DNA of 7,647 nt, taken from positions 1 to 7,647 of the forward strand of contig CAYIEP010000028.1 in the NCBI GenBank assembly GCA_964362515.1. Reading direction: 5' to 3'. Shown piece after piece: positions 1-6,281 of this stretch. Each line of letters starts with the position of its first letter. Position 1 is the first letter of the stretch. A program made the position numbers and the translations under genes. The DNA is from CAYIEP01 sp964362515. GTDB taxonomy: Bacteria > Patescibacteriota > Minisyncoccia > UBA6257 > UBA9933. A model generated the notes under the pieces. It was not told the origin of the DNA. It saw only the letters and a program-made list of their open reading frames with translations, and made no database searches.

Positions 1-57
1 TCGAACCTAGATCTACTCCTTAGAAGTGAGTCGTTCTGTCCATTGAACTATAGGGAC
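1..57 (-). tRNA. tRNA-Arg(UCU), 3' end cut off by window edge
   Basis: Read on the minus strand from 57 down, the sequence folds as a tRNA: acceptor 5' strand GTCCCTA, D-arm GTTC/GAAC with loop AATGGACA, anticodon loop CTTCTAA (anticodon TCT, decoding AGA/AGG), a 4-nt variable loop, then the T-stem CTAGG and the start of the T-loop (TTCGA). The last roughly 18 nt (rest of the T-arm, 3' acceptor strand, CCA) lie outside the window. Arginine identity is supported by A20 in the D-loop and C35 in the anticodon. The anticodon stem ACTCA/GGAGT has an A-G mismatch at its loop end, the only irregularity. It is divergent from the gene starting at 104. AGA and AGG are the dominant arginine codons in the neighbouring genes, so this should be a heavily used tRNA. 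Confidence 0.85.
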
Positions 58-65
58 TAAGGATA

Positions 66-93
66 TTGAGTTTTTAAAATACTCCTTTATAAT
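66..93 (+). promoter_or_regulatory. Promoter of the membrane-protein gene at 104, near-leaderless
   Basis: A -35-like TTGAGT (66-71, 4 of 6 consensus bases), a 16-nt spacer and a perfect -10 TATAAT (88-93). Transcription would start near 100, only 3-5 nt before the ATG at 104, so the mRNA would have almost no 5' UTR, and no Shine-Dalgarno is present. The perfect -10 is the main support. The AT-rich surroundings make a chance match possible. Confidence 0.5.
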
Positions 94-103
94 TTATATT
101 ATA

Positions 104-610
104 ATGAAAAAAACAGTCAATAAAAGCGATTCCGCGATTGTGTGGCAGGCGCCGGAATACGAATATCAGCCCAAAGATGTATCATGGTTTTGGGTAAGCC
201 TTATAATTTCTATTCTTTTAGTCGCCTTCGCTCTTTGGCAGAAAAATTTCTTGTTCGCGGTTTTCGTAATGATTGCCTGGTTTTCAATAATTAATTTAAT
301 CAACAAATTTCCGGCAATTTGGAATTTTAAAATGGACGAAAAAGGAATTGAAATAAGCTTGCCTCTGGACGAATCCCAAAAAAAGAAGTTTTACCCATAT
401 AAAGAAATTAGGGGGTTTGATGTTCACGGCGATTCGGAAGAACATAAGGAATTAATTTTAAAGTTAGTTTCAAGAATATCGCCTTATTTAAAAATCAATA
501 TTTATTCCAAAGACGAAGAAAAAATAAAAAATCTTCTTGAAAAATTTATTGCCAAAGAAGAATATCCGCCGTCTTTCGCCGACCATTTAATGAAATTTTT
601 AAGATTTTAA
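104..610 (+). CDS. Two-helix membrane protein with soluble C-terminal domain, function unknown
   Basis: A 168-residue protein that I cannot name. Residues 1-27 are polar and include the motif WQAPEYEY at 14-21. Two hydrophobic segments follow, about 28-45 and 48-66, with a very short turn, so both ends should face the cytoplasm. Residues 67-150 form a soluble mixed alpha/beta domain with alternating hydrophobic strands and a final amphipathic helix. The layout (helical hairpin, then a small strand-rich domain ending in a helix) resembles bacterial PH-like membrane proteins of the DUF304/YcxB sort, but this is a resemblance by eye only. The ATG at 104 is chosen because it follows a TATAAT box by 10 nt; there is no Shine-Dalgarno. 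The stop lies 3 nt before tRNA-Arg(GCG), so the two are almost certainly on one transcript. Confidence 0.8.
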   Translation: MKKTVNKSDSAIVWQAPEYEYQPKDVSWFWVSLIISILLVAFALWQKNFLFAVFVMIAWFSIINLINKFPAIWNFKMDEKGIEISLPLDESQKKKFYPYKEIRGFDVHGDSEEHKELILKLVSRISPYLKINIYSKDEEKIKNLLEKFIAKEEYPPSFADHLMKFLRF

Positions 611-613
611 ATC

Positions 614-690
614 GCGCTCGTAGCTCAACTGGACAGAGCGCCAGCTTGCGGAGCTGGAGGTTACAGGTTCAATTCCTGTCGAGCGCACCA
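614..690 (+). tRNA. tRNA-Arg(GCG), complete, CCA encoded
   Basis: A full cloverleaf: acceptor GCGCTCG/CGAGCGC (614-620 with 680-686), D-stem GCTC/GAGC with a nine-base loop, anticodon stem CCAGC/GCTGG around loop TTGCGGA, five-base variable loop AGGTT, T-stem ACAGG/CCTGT with loop TTCAATT, discriminator A687 and genomic CCA (688-690). Every stem is fully paired. The anticodon is GCG, reading CGC and, by G-U wobble, CGU. A20 and C35 support arginine identity. Bacteria normally read this box with tRNA-Arg(ACG), whose A34 is deaminated to inosine by TadA, so a genomically encoded G34 is unusual. The gene begins 3 nt after the upstream stop codon and has no promoter of its own that I can see, so it is probably cut out of that mRNA by RNase P and 3' nucleases. 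Confidence 0.95.
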
Positions 691-719
691 TTGACAAAAG
701 GGAAATTGTATTGTATTAA
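691..719 (+). promoter_or_regulatory. Strong promoter for the 65-residue protein
   Basis: Perfect -35 TTGACA (691-696), 17-nt spacer, -10 TATTAA (714-719, 4 of 6). The -35 abuts the CCA end of the tRNA gene. Transcription would start near 726, giving a leader of about 27 nt that contains the Shine-Dalgarno. With the terminator at 973-997 this defines a compact single-gene transcription unit. Confidence 0.7.
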
Positions 720-752
720 ATAAGTGTAACTTAACATTGGAGGATTATATTT

Positions 753-950
753 ATGAAGCGAAGAAATCGTATTTCTTTTGCGTTCGGAGTCGCCACGACT
801 TACACATTTCTATTCTTAACCGCTTTCGGGTGGTTAAGTTTGTATTATAATCCTGGATTAGACACAGAATTCTGGGTAGCCATTACGGAACTCTGTCCCT
901 TCGGGGCCATTGCTTGTCTTGCTGTGACAGTGGATTTGTCGATGGCTTAA
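753..950 (+). CDS. Small membrane protein, 65 residues, function unknown
   Basis: I do not recognise this protein. It starts with a basic patch (KRRNR, residues 2-6), then two hydrophobic stretches, about 10-32 and 40-63, joined by a short polar turn (NPGLDTE, 33-39). It probably forms a membrane hairpin with the basic N-terminus inside. It has two cysteines in the second segment (C48 and C55) and only one lysine. The start is fixed by a strong Shine-Dalgarno GGAGG (739-743) with a 9-nt spacer. Two stop codons follow in tandem (948-953). Its codons (CGA, CGT, CTA, CTC, CCC, GTG) look less A-rich than those of the neighbours. A consensus promoter, a good ribosome site and a terminator all frame this one reading frame, which argues that it is real despite its size. 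A signal peptide followed by a short secreted tail is a weaker alternative reading. Confidence 0.7.
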   Translation: MKRRNRISFAFGVATTYTFLFLTAFGWLSLYYNPGLDTEFWVAITELCPFGAIACLAVTVDLSMA

Positions 951-972
951 TAATATCATTTTTTTTCAACGC

Positions 973-997
973 ATCCTCCTCACGGGGGATTTTTTTA
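973..997 (+). terminator. Rho-independent terminator
   Basis: Stem ATCCTCC (973-979) pairs with GGGGGAT (984-990), seven pairs including one G-T, around the four-base loop TCAC, followed directly by seven T (991-997). It sits 23 nt after the stop of the 65-residue protein and should end that transcript, and any read-through from the tRNA-Arg(GCG) unit. Confidence 0.9.
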
Positions 998-1025
998 TTA
1001 GAAAAAATCTTTTAGTTCTGGTAGA

Positions 1026-1053
1026 CCCATTAGAAATTTTATTTCTAACAGGG
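1026..1053. repeat. Palindromic element between terminator and recG
   Basis: CCC (1026-1028) pairs with GGG (1051-1053), and TTAGAAA (1030-1036) pairs with TTTCTAA (1042-1048), with small unpaired bases between the two stems and loop TTTTA. No T-run follows on the plus strand, so it does not look like a normal terminator. It ends 13 nt before the recG start and abuts a -10-like TAAAAT (1054-1059). It could be a small dispersed repeat, a regulator binding site or an RNA hairpin; nothing in this window decides between them. Confidence 0.55.
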
Positions 1054-1066
1054 TAAAATAATTTTA

Positions 1067-3187
1067 ATGATAAATCTTGAGGACTCGCTTGAAAGCGTCA
1101 GCGGAGTCAGGAAAAATTTTATAAAGTATTTAAAAAGGCTTGATATTGAAACCGTTAAAGATTTGCTTTGGCATTTCCCGAACCGTTATGAAGATTTTTC
1201 CGAATTTTCCAAAATAGCCGAACTTAAAATAGGCCAGCAGGCGACGGTTCAAGGAGTGATTGAATCAATCAAGCTTAGGAGAACATGGAAAAGAAGAATG
1301 TTCATAGTGGAAGCGACGATTATTGATAATACCGGAAAAATAAAAGCCGTCTGGTTCAATCAAAGATTTCTTTTGTCTGTTCTGAAAAAAGGGAAAAACA
1401 TAAATCTTTCCGGAAAAATTGTCGGTTCTCCGAACGGCGAAATTTCTCTTTCCCATCCGGTTTATGAAATAATAAATTATAACGCCATTACCGACCAGGG
1501 AATAATAGACACAAAACACACGGGCAGGCTTGTTCCTGTTTATTCGGAAACAAGAGGAATTACTTCAAGAGCCATAAGATTTTTAATCAAGCCGCTCATA
1601 GAAAAAATGGAGCCGCTAATAGAGGCCCTACCGGATTATATTTTAAAATCGCAAAATTTGCCGGAAATAAATACAGCTATAAAAAATATTCATTTTCCGG
1701 AAAATATTGAAGAAGCAAGAATCGCCAAAAAAAGATTCGCCTTTGAAGACTTATTTTTTCTTCAATTGGCGAATTTAAGGCAAAGAATAAAATTATTAAA
1801 AGAAAAAGCCGTTGCTCTGGATATAGATATAGAGTATTTAAAGAATCTTATCGTTAATTTGCCTTTTGAGCTTACAATCGCCCAAAAAAAATCCATTTGG
1901 GAAATTTTAAAAAATTTAAACAAGCCCCATCCGATGAACAGATTATTACAAGGCGACGTCGGTTCCGGTAAAACCATAGTCGCGGCATTATCAGCTTTAA
2001 TTGTCGCTAAAAATAACAAACAATCGGCTTTTATGGCGCCGACCGAAGTTTTGGCGCGCCAGCACTACGAAACTTTTAAGAAATTTTTTAAATATTTTGA
2101 CGGGGGAATTTCTCTGCTTACTTCTTCCGAAGCAAGAGTATTTTACGGCGACGAGCTTGAAACGAAATTAAAAAAACAAGATTTAATAAAAAAAATTTCA
2201 ACGAAAGAAATAAAAATAATTATCGGCACGCACGCTTTAATACAGAAAAATGTGAATTTCAACGACTTGGTTTTTGTGGTAATTGATGAACAGCATCGTT
2301 TTGGCGTAAGGCAAAGGGCTTCGTTGGCCAACAACGAAGGATTTATTCCTCACTTTTTATCAATGTCGGCCACGCCGATTCCGCGCACTCTTTCTTTAAC
2401 GATTTTCGGCGACTTAGACTTATCCATAATTGACGAACTTCCCAAGGACAGAAAAAACATCGTTACAAAAATAGGCGCGCCGGCAAACAGAGAGAAGGCC
2501 TATGATTTCATAAGAGAACAGGTTGAAAAAGGAAGACAGGTTTTCGTTGTCTGTCCGAGAATTGAACCGGCGGACTTAGAAAAAAACTTTTTCGCTTTTG
2601 AGGCAAGGGCGGTGAAAGAAGAATACGAAAAACTTTCCAAGAAAATATTCTCGGATTTAAAAGTGGATATGCTTCACGGGAAAATGAAATCAAAAGAAAA
2701 AGAAGAAATTATGAAAAAGTTTAAAAACGGAGAGACGGATATTTTGGTCTCAACCTCCGTTATAGAAGTGGGAATAGATATTCCGAACGCGACCATTATG
2801 ATGATTGAAGGGAGCGAAAGATTCGGCTTGGCCCAGCTTTATCAATTTAGAGGAAGAGTCGGCAGGGGCGAGCACCAGTCTTTTTGTTTTCTTTTTACCG
2901 ATTCTTTTTCAAAAACGACTTATCATCGCCTTCATTCTTTAATTAAAGCGAAGAACGGTTTTGAATTAGCCGAGAGCGATTTAAAAATAAGGGGCCCCGG
3001 AGAAGTTTTGGGATTGAGCCAAACGGGAATACCGGATTTGGCGATGAAGGCGATTCAAAATCCGGAATTTATAAAAAGCGCCCGTGAGCTAGCGGTTGAT
3101 TTGATAAAAAAAGACCCGGAACTCAAAAAATATTTTCTTCTTGGAAAAAAACTTGATGGCTTTGCCAAAAATCTTCATCTGGAGTAA
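1067..3187 (+). CDS. recG: ATP-dependent DNA helicase RecG
   Basis: RecG is a monomeric superfamily 2 translocase that remodels stalled replication forks and branch-migrates Holliday junctions. The 706 residues match the usual length (about 690). In order: N-terminal helical part (1-50, with the family-typical GVRKNF and DLLWHFPNRYED), wedge/OB domain (about 55-145) that splits the junction, helicase domain 1 with Walker A GDVGSGKT (296-303), Walker B DEQH (407-410) followed by RFGVRQR, motif III SATPIPRT (434-441), helicase domain 2 with motif V (STSVIEVGID, 562-571) and motif VI (QFRGRVGRG, 593-601), then the TRG region (about 632-654) that couples ATP hydrolysis to translocation. All catalytic motifs are intact. 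The ATG at 1067 fits the family N-terminus; only a weak AGGG lies 13 nt upstream. A TAAAAT box at 1054-1059 would give a leaderless message. The aldolase gene follows after 46 nt. Confidence 0.98.
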   Translation: MINLEDSLESVSGVRKNFIKYLKRLDIETVKDLLWHFPNRYEDFSEFSKIAELKIGQQATVQGVIESIKLRRTWKRRMFIVEATIIDNTGKIKAVWFNQRFLLSVLKKGKNINLSGKIVGSPNGEISLSHPVYEIINYNAITDQGIIDTKHTGRLVPVYSETRGITSRAIRFLIKPLIEKMEPLIEALPDYILKSQNLPEINTAIKNIHFPENIEEARIAKKRFAFEDLFFLQLANLRQRIKLLKEKAVALDIDIEYLKNLIVNLPFELTIAQKKSIWEILKNLNKPHPMNRLLQGDVGSGKTIVAALSALIVAKNNKQSAFMAPTEVLARQHYETFKKFFKYFDGGISLLTSSEARVFYGDELETKLKKQDLIKKISTKEIKIIIGTHALIQKNVNFNDLVFVVIDEQHRFGVRQRASLANNEGFIPHFLSMSATPIPRTLSLTIFGDLDLSIIDELPKDRKNIVTKIGAPANREKAYDFIREQVEKGRQVFVVCPRIEPADLEKNFFAFEARAVKEEYEKLSKKIFSDLKVDMLHGKMKSKEKEEIMKKFKNGETDILVSTSVIEVGIDIPNATIMMIEGSERFGLAQLYQFRGRVGRGEHQSFCFLFTDSFSKTTYHRLHSLIKAKNGFELAESDLKIRGPGEVLGLSQTGIPDLAMKAIQNPEFIKSARELAVDLIKKDPELKKYFLLGKKLDGFAKNLHLE

Positions 3188-3233
3188 AATTGTAAGAATT
3201 AACAGCGTTGTTTACATTTATAGAAAAATTTTT

Positions 3234-4115
3234 ATGAAAAATCTTAGACAAATAATAGAAGAAGCCGAAAAAAATAAAACCGCGATAGGCCATTTCAATG
3301 TTTCCGATTGCGTTGCTTTGAAAGCGATTTTTAAAGCCGCTCAAGAGCTTAATCTGCCGGTGATTATCGGAGTTTCGGAAGGCGAGCGGGAATTTATTGG
3401 CGTTCGCCGGATAGCCGCGGCCGTAAAAAGCATCAGAGACGAATTTGATTATCCGATATTTTTAAACGCCGACCATACTCATTCTTTTGAAAAAATAAAA
3501 GAAGCGGTTGAAGCGGGTTTTGACGCCGTTTTGTTTGACGGAGGAAAGCTTCCAATTGAAGAAAACATTAAAGAAACAAAAAAAGTCGTTGAATACGTTA
3601 AAAACGTTTCCGCCAGCCGGCGGACCGAAATTTTGGTTGAAGGGGAGCTGGGCTATATCGGCTCAAGTTCGGCCATATTAGAAAGCATTCCCGAGGGGGC
3701 GGAAATAAAAGGCGATGATTTGACGACGCCTGAAGAAGCGGCGCGGTTCGTCAAAGAAACCGGAATTGATTTGCTGGCTCCGGCGGTAGGCAATCTCCAT
3801 GGTATTTTAAAAAACGCGCCCCAGCCGAAATTAAACATAGAAAGAATTAAAGAAATAAAAAACAATTCCGGCGCGAGCTTGGTTCTCCATGGCGGTTCCG
3901 GAATTTCCAACTATGAATTTATTTTGGCGATTGACGCGGGAATTTCCATAATCCACATAAACACCGAGATTCGCTTGGCCTGGAGAAAAGGGATGGGGAT
4001 TGCTTTAAAAGAAAAACCCGAAGAAATCGTACCGTATAAATTATTGCCGCTCGTAGTTGAAGAAATAAGAAAGACGGTGTATAATAGATTGAAACTTTTT
4101 AGTAAGTTAAATTAG
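3234..4115 (+). CDS. fba: Class II fructose/ketose-bisphosphate aldolase
   Basis: A zinc-dependent aldolase that cleaves fructose-1,6-bisphosphate (or a related ketose bisphosphate such as tagatose-1,6-bisphosphate) to dihydroxyacetone phosphate plus an aldehyde; cytoplasmic, in glycolysis/gluconeogenesis. The 293 residues fit the GatY/FbaA-like branch (about 285). Visible family motifs: GHFNVSD (19-25), catalytic Asp80 with zinc ligand His81 (NADHTH), EGELG (136-140), zinc ligand His189 in AVGNLHG, zinc ligand His219 in LVLHGGSGI, and phosphate-binding INTEIR (242-247). One oddity is DGGKLP (102-107), where many relatives have D-G/A-S-H-x-P, so the exact substrate is less certain. The ATG at 3234 is chosen because the family begins just there; an open frame back to 3141 overlaps recG and adds 31 residues unlike the family. 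No Shine-Dalgarno is visible. It may share a transcript with recG. Confidence 0.93.
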   Translation: MKNLRQIIEEAEKNKTAIGHFNVSDCVALKAIFKAAQELNLPVIIGVSEGEREFIGVRRIAAAVKSIRDEFDYPIFLNADHTHSFEKIKEAVEAGFDAVLFDGGKLPIEENIKETKKVVEYVKNVSASRRTEILVEGELGYIGSSSAILESIPEGAEIKGDDLTTPEEAARFVKETGIDLLAPAVGNLHGILKNAPQPKLNIERIKEIKNNSGASLVLHGGSGISNYEFILAIDAGISIIHINTEIRLAWRKGMGIALKEKPEEIVPYKLLPLVVEEIRKTVYNRLKLFSKLN

Positions 4116-4120
4116 TTTGC

Positions 4121-4180
4121 AAAGTGCGTAAAGTTTATAAAGTAAATCAAACCTTTATAACTTTTAACTTTATGAACTTT
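4121..4180. repeat. Dyad array of short repeats upstream of rplY
   Basis: AAAGT occurs three times at exact 9-bp spacing (4121, 4130, 4139). After a 9-nt centre the reverse-complement motif ACTTT/CCTTT occurs four times (near 4152, 4160, 4167 and 4176). The outer arms AAAGTTTATAAAGT (4130-4143) and ACTTTATGAACTTT (4167-4180) match as an inverted repeat in 13 of 14 positions, so an RNA copy could form a long hairpin. It fills nearly the whole gap between the aldolase stop and the rplY start (4189). Its design is the same as the array at 7306-7369 in front of rpmE. It is not a CRISPR: units are far too short and there are no spacers. Confidence 0.65.
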
Positions 4181-4188
4181 TATTGTTT

Positions 4189-4842
4189 ATGGAACTTATT
4201 GTTCAAAAAAGAGAATTATTGGGAAAAAGAATTAAATCTTTGCTTCAACAGGGCTTGATTCCGGCCGAACTTTACGGTCATGGAATAGAAAATACGCACT
4301 TATCCGTTTCCCGAAAAGATTTTATCAGGATTTTTAAAGAAGCCGGAGAAAGCACGATTATTAAATTAAAAGTTTCCACCGAAGAAGGAAGCGAATTTAA
4401 CGTTTTAGTTCATGATTTTCAAAAAAATCCTTTAACGGACGAAATTAATCATATAGATTTTTATTCCGTTAAAGTGGATGAAAAAATCCGCGTTAAAGTG
4501 CCCCTGGAATTTATCGGCGAAGCGCCGGCGGTAAAAGAAAAAGGCGGTATTCTTGTTAAGGCCATTCACGACATTGAAGTAGAGGCTTTGCCGGCGGATT
4601 TGCCTCATAATTTTAAAATTGATTTGTCGGCCTTGTCCGATATCGGCTCAAACATTTACATAAAAGATATTGATATTCCGAAAGGAGTTAAAATTTTTAT
4701 CAATATTGATACGGTCGCGGCCACAATTACCGAATTAGTTGAAGAAAAAGTTGTTGAAACCCCGGCGAGCGTTGAAGACATAAAAGTTGAAACGGAGGAA
4801 AAAAAGGAAAAAAGAGAACAGACAAAAGAACAAACAGAATAA
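4189..4842 (+). CDS. rplY: Ribosomal protein L25, CTC/TL5 type
   Basis: A protein of the large ribosomal subunit that binds 5S rRNA at the central protuberance. At 217 residues it is the long form (general stress protein CTC/TL5): an N-terminal 5S-binding domain (about 1-95, with IPAELYG at 24-30 and HDFQKNPLTDEINHIDFY at 75-92) and a C-terminal beta domain (about 97-185, with GGILV at 119-123 and LPHNFKIDLS at 138-147). A charged, glutamate- and lysine-rich tail (186-217) is probably disordered. The ATG at 4189 gives MELIVQKRELLGK, typical of the family; an in-frame TTG six bases upstream is unlikely. No Shine-Dalgarno is seen. The repeat array at 4121-4180 ends 8 nt before the start. The stop is 8 nt from the next start, so the transglycosylase gene is probably co-transcribed. 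Confidence 0.95.
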   Translation: MELIVQKRELLGKRIKSLLQQGLIPAELYGHGIENTHLSVSRKDFIRIFKEAGESTIIKLKVSTEEGSEFNVLVHDFQKNPLTDEINHIDFYSVKVDEKIRVKVPLEFIGEAPAVKEKGGILVKAIHDIEVEALPADLPHNFKIDLSALSDIGSNIYIKDIDIPKGVKIFINIDTVAATITELVEEKVVETPASVEDIKVETEEKKEKREQTKEQTE

Positions 4843-4850
4843 TTTTCTTA

Positions 4851-6275
4851 ATGAAACCAAAAATCCTTACTGACATAAAAATCGGCAAGGAGAAGATCTT
4901 TAATAAAAAACTCGTTAACCTTAACTATGAAGGCGTCCTTGTTATCCCCATTAAGCCCATATTGAGGCTTGTTTTTGTATTTTTAATAATTTTTTCTTTT
5001 ATCTTCGGCTATGCGATTGCTCCAACCGCTGGAAACAATTCGGCAAAAGCCGCCGCGTCAAACGAAGAACAAAAAGAAGCCCTTAAGGCGCAATTGGCGG
5101 AATACGAAGAACAAATAACAAAACTTGAAGGAAACATTTCGGAATATCAAAAACAAGGGAAAACCTTGCAATCGGAAATAAAAAGATTAGAAGCGAAAAT
5201 CGCTCAGATGAATCTTCAAATAAAAGCGGTTAATTTAAGTCTTTTAAAATTAGACCAGGAAATTTTTTCAACGGAAAATCAAATAATCGAAACCGTAAAA
5301 GACATAAATTCAAATAAAGAATTTTTAACTGAAATATTAAGGACGATTTACGATAATGATTCAAAAGGGTTGATGGAAATACTTTTTGAAAATGCCCAAC
5401 TTTCCGATTTTTTCGGAAATTTGAATAATCTTTTGGCCGTTCAGGATAAGCTGATAACGGCGCTTGATAAAATAATTGAATCAAGGGATAAATTAATGGG
5501 ACAGAAAGAAACGCTGGCTCTTGAACGGGAAGACGCGGCTTCTCTTAAGGAATATCAAGAATCCCAGAAAATTAATTTATCAAAAACTCAATCGGAAAAA
5601 AACAACGTTCTTAAAATCACCAAAGGCAAAGAATCGGAATATCAGAAAATTTTAACCGAAACTAAAAAAACCGCGGCGGAAATAAGAAAGCAGATTTTTA
5701 AATTTCTCGGCGGGGGCGAACTTGATTTTGAAAAAGCGTATGAGTTGGCGAAATTCGCCGAGAAAGCAACGGGCGTTCGGGCGGCCTTGATTTTGGCGGT
5801 GCTTGATAGGGAATCGGCGTTGGGGAAAAATGTCGGCCAATGCGATTATAAAACCGCCATGCATCCGAAGCGCGACATCCCTATTTTTCTTGAAATTATA
5901 GACGAACTTAATTTAAAAAAAGATTTAGAATCCGGAATAATTAAAGTTTCTTGCGCCAATTCCGACGGCGCCTTTGGCGGAGCCATGGGCCCGGCCCAAT
6001 TTATTCCTTCAACCTGGAAAGTTTATAAAAGCAGAATTGCCGAATTAAGCGGCAATAATCCCTCAAGTCCATGGAGAAACGCCGACGCTTTCTTGGGAAC
6101 GGCCCTATATCTTAAAGACGCCGGCGCGGCCGGAGGAACATTAGCCAAAGAAAAAGAAGCCGCCGCCAGATATTACGCCGGTAGCCGTTGGAGAAACTAT
6201 CTTTTTACTTACGGCGCGCGGGTGATTTCTCGAGCGCAAAGATTTCAGGAAGATATAAATATTTTGGGCGCATAA
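4851..6275 (+). CDS. Coiled-coil lytic transglycosylase, membrane-anchored or secreted
   Basis: A 474-residue cell-wall protein. Residues 1-36 are a long, basic N-region; 37-58 is one hydrophobic segment, followed by an alanine-rich stretch (SAKAAAS, 64-70) that could be a signal-peptidase site, so it is either anchored or released. Residues about 71-280 are heptad-rich coiled coil, in the style of PcsB/EnvC division proteins. From about 293 comes a lytic transglycosylase domain of the MltB/SLT type: the proposed catalytic Glu321 in LDRESALGKNVG, the substrate-groove motif GAMGPAQFIPSTW (377-389), then helices ending in YYAGS and YGARV. Such enzymes cleave the MurNAc-GlcNAc bond, forming 1,6-anhydro-MurNAc. 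Cys331 and Cys368 are the only cysteines and could form a disulfide outside the cell. The start lies 8 nt after the rplY stop without a Shine-Dalgarno. Exact enzyme family is uncertain; the wall-lytic role is fairly sure. Confidence 0.88.
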   Translation: MKPKILTDIKIGKEKIFNKKLVNLNYEGVLVIPIKPILRLVFVFLIIFSFIFGYAIAPTAGNNSAKAAASNEEQKEALKAQLAEYEEQITKLEGNISEYQKQGKTLQSEIKRLEAKIAQMNLQIKAVNLSLLKLDQEIFSTENQIIETVKDINSNKEFLTEILRTIYDNDSKGLMEILFENAQLSDFFGNLNNLLAVQDKLITALDKIIESRDKLMGQKETLALEREDAASLKEYQESQKINLSKTQSEKNNVLKITKGKESEYQKILTETKKTAAEIRKQIFKFLGGGELDFEKAYELAKFAEKATGVRAALILAVLDRESALGKNVGQCDYKTAMHPKRDIPIFLEIIDELNLKKDLESGIIKVSCANSDGAFGGAMGPAQFIPSTWKVYKSRIAELSGNNPSSPWRNADAFLGTALYLKDAGAAGGTLAKEKEAAARYYAGSRWRNYLFTYGARVISRAQRFQEDINILGA

Positions 6276-6281
6276 TAATAA

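Noticed and set aside
1265..2693. Several open frames antisense to recG
   Set aside because: They are shadows of a strongly supported gene, with no ribosome sites and low-complexity translations.
3141..3233. Longer aldolase start overlapping the recG end
   Set aside because: The extra 31 residues do not resemble the family N-terminus and overlap recG by 47 nt. MKNLRQIIEEAEKNKTAIGHFNV at 3234 fits the family.
4121..4180. CRISPR array or mobile-element end
   Set aside because: Repeat units are 5-7 bp with no unique spacers, no cas or transposase genes are present, and there are no target-site duplications.
4183..4188. TTG start for rplY two codons upstream
   Set aside because: The family starts at the ATG (4189) and nothing favours the TTG.
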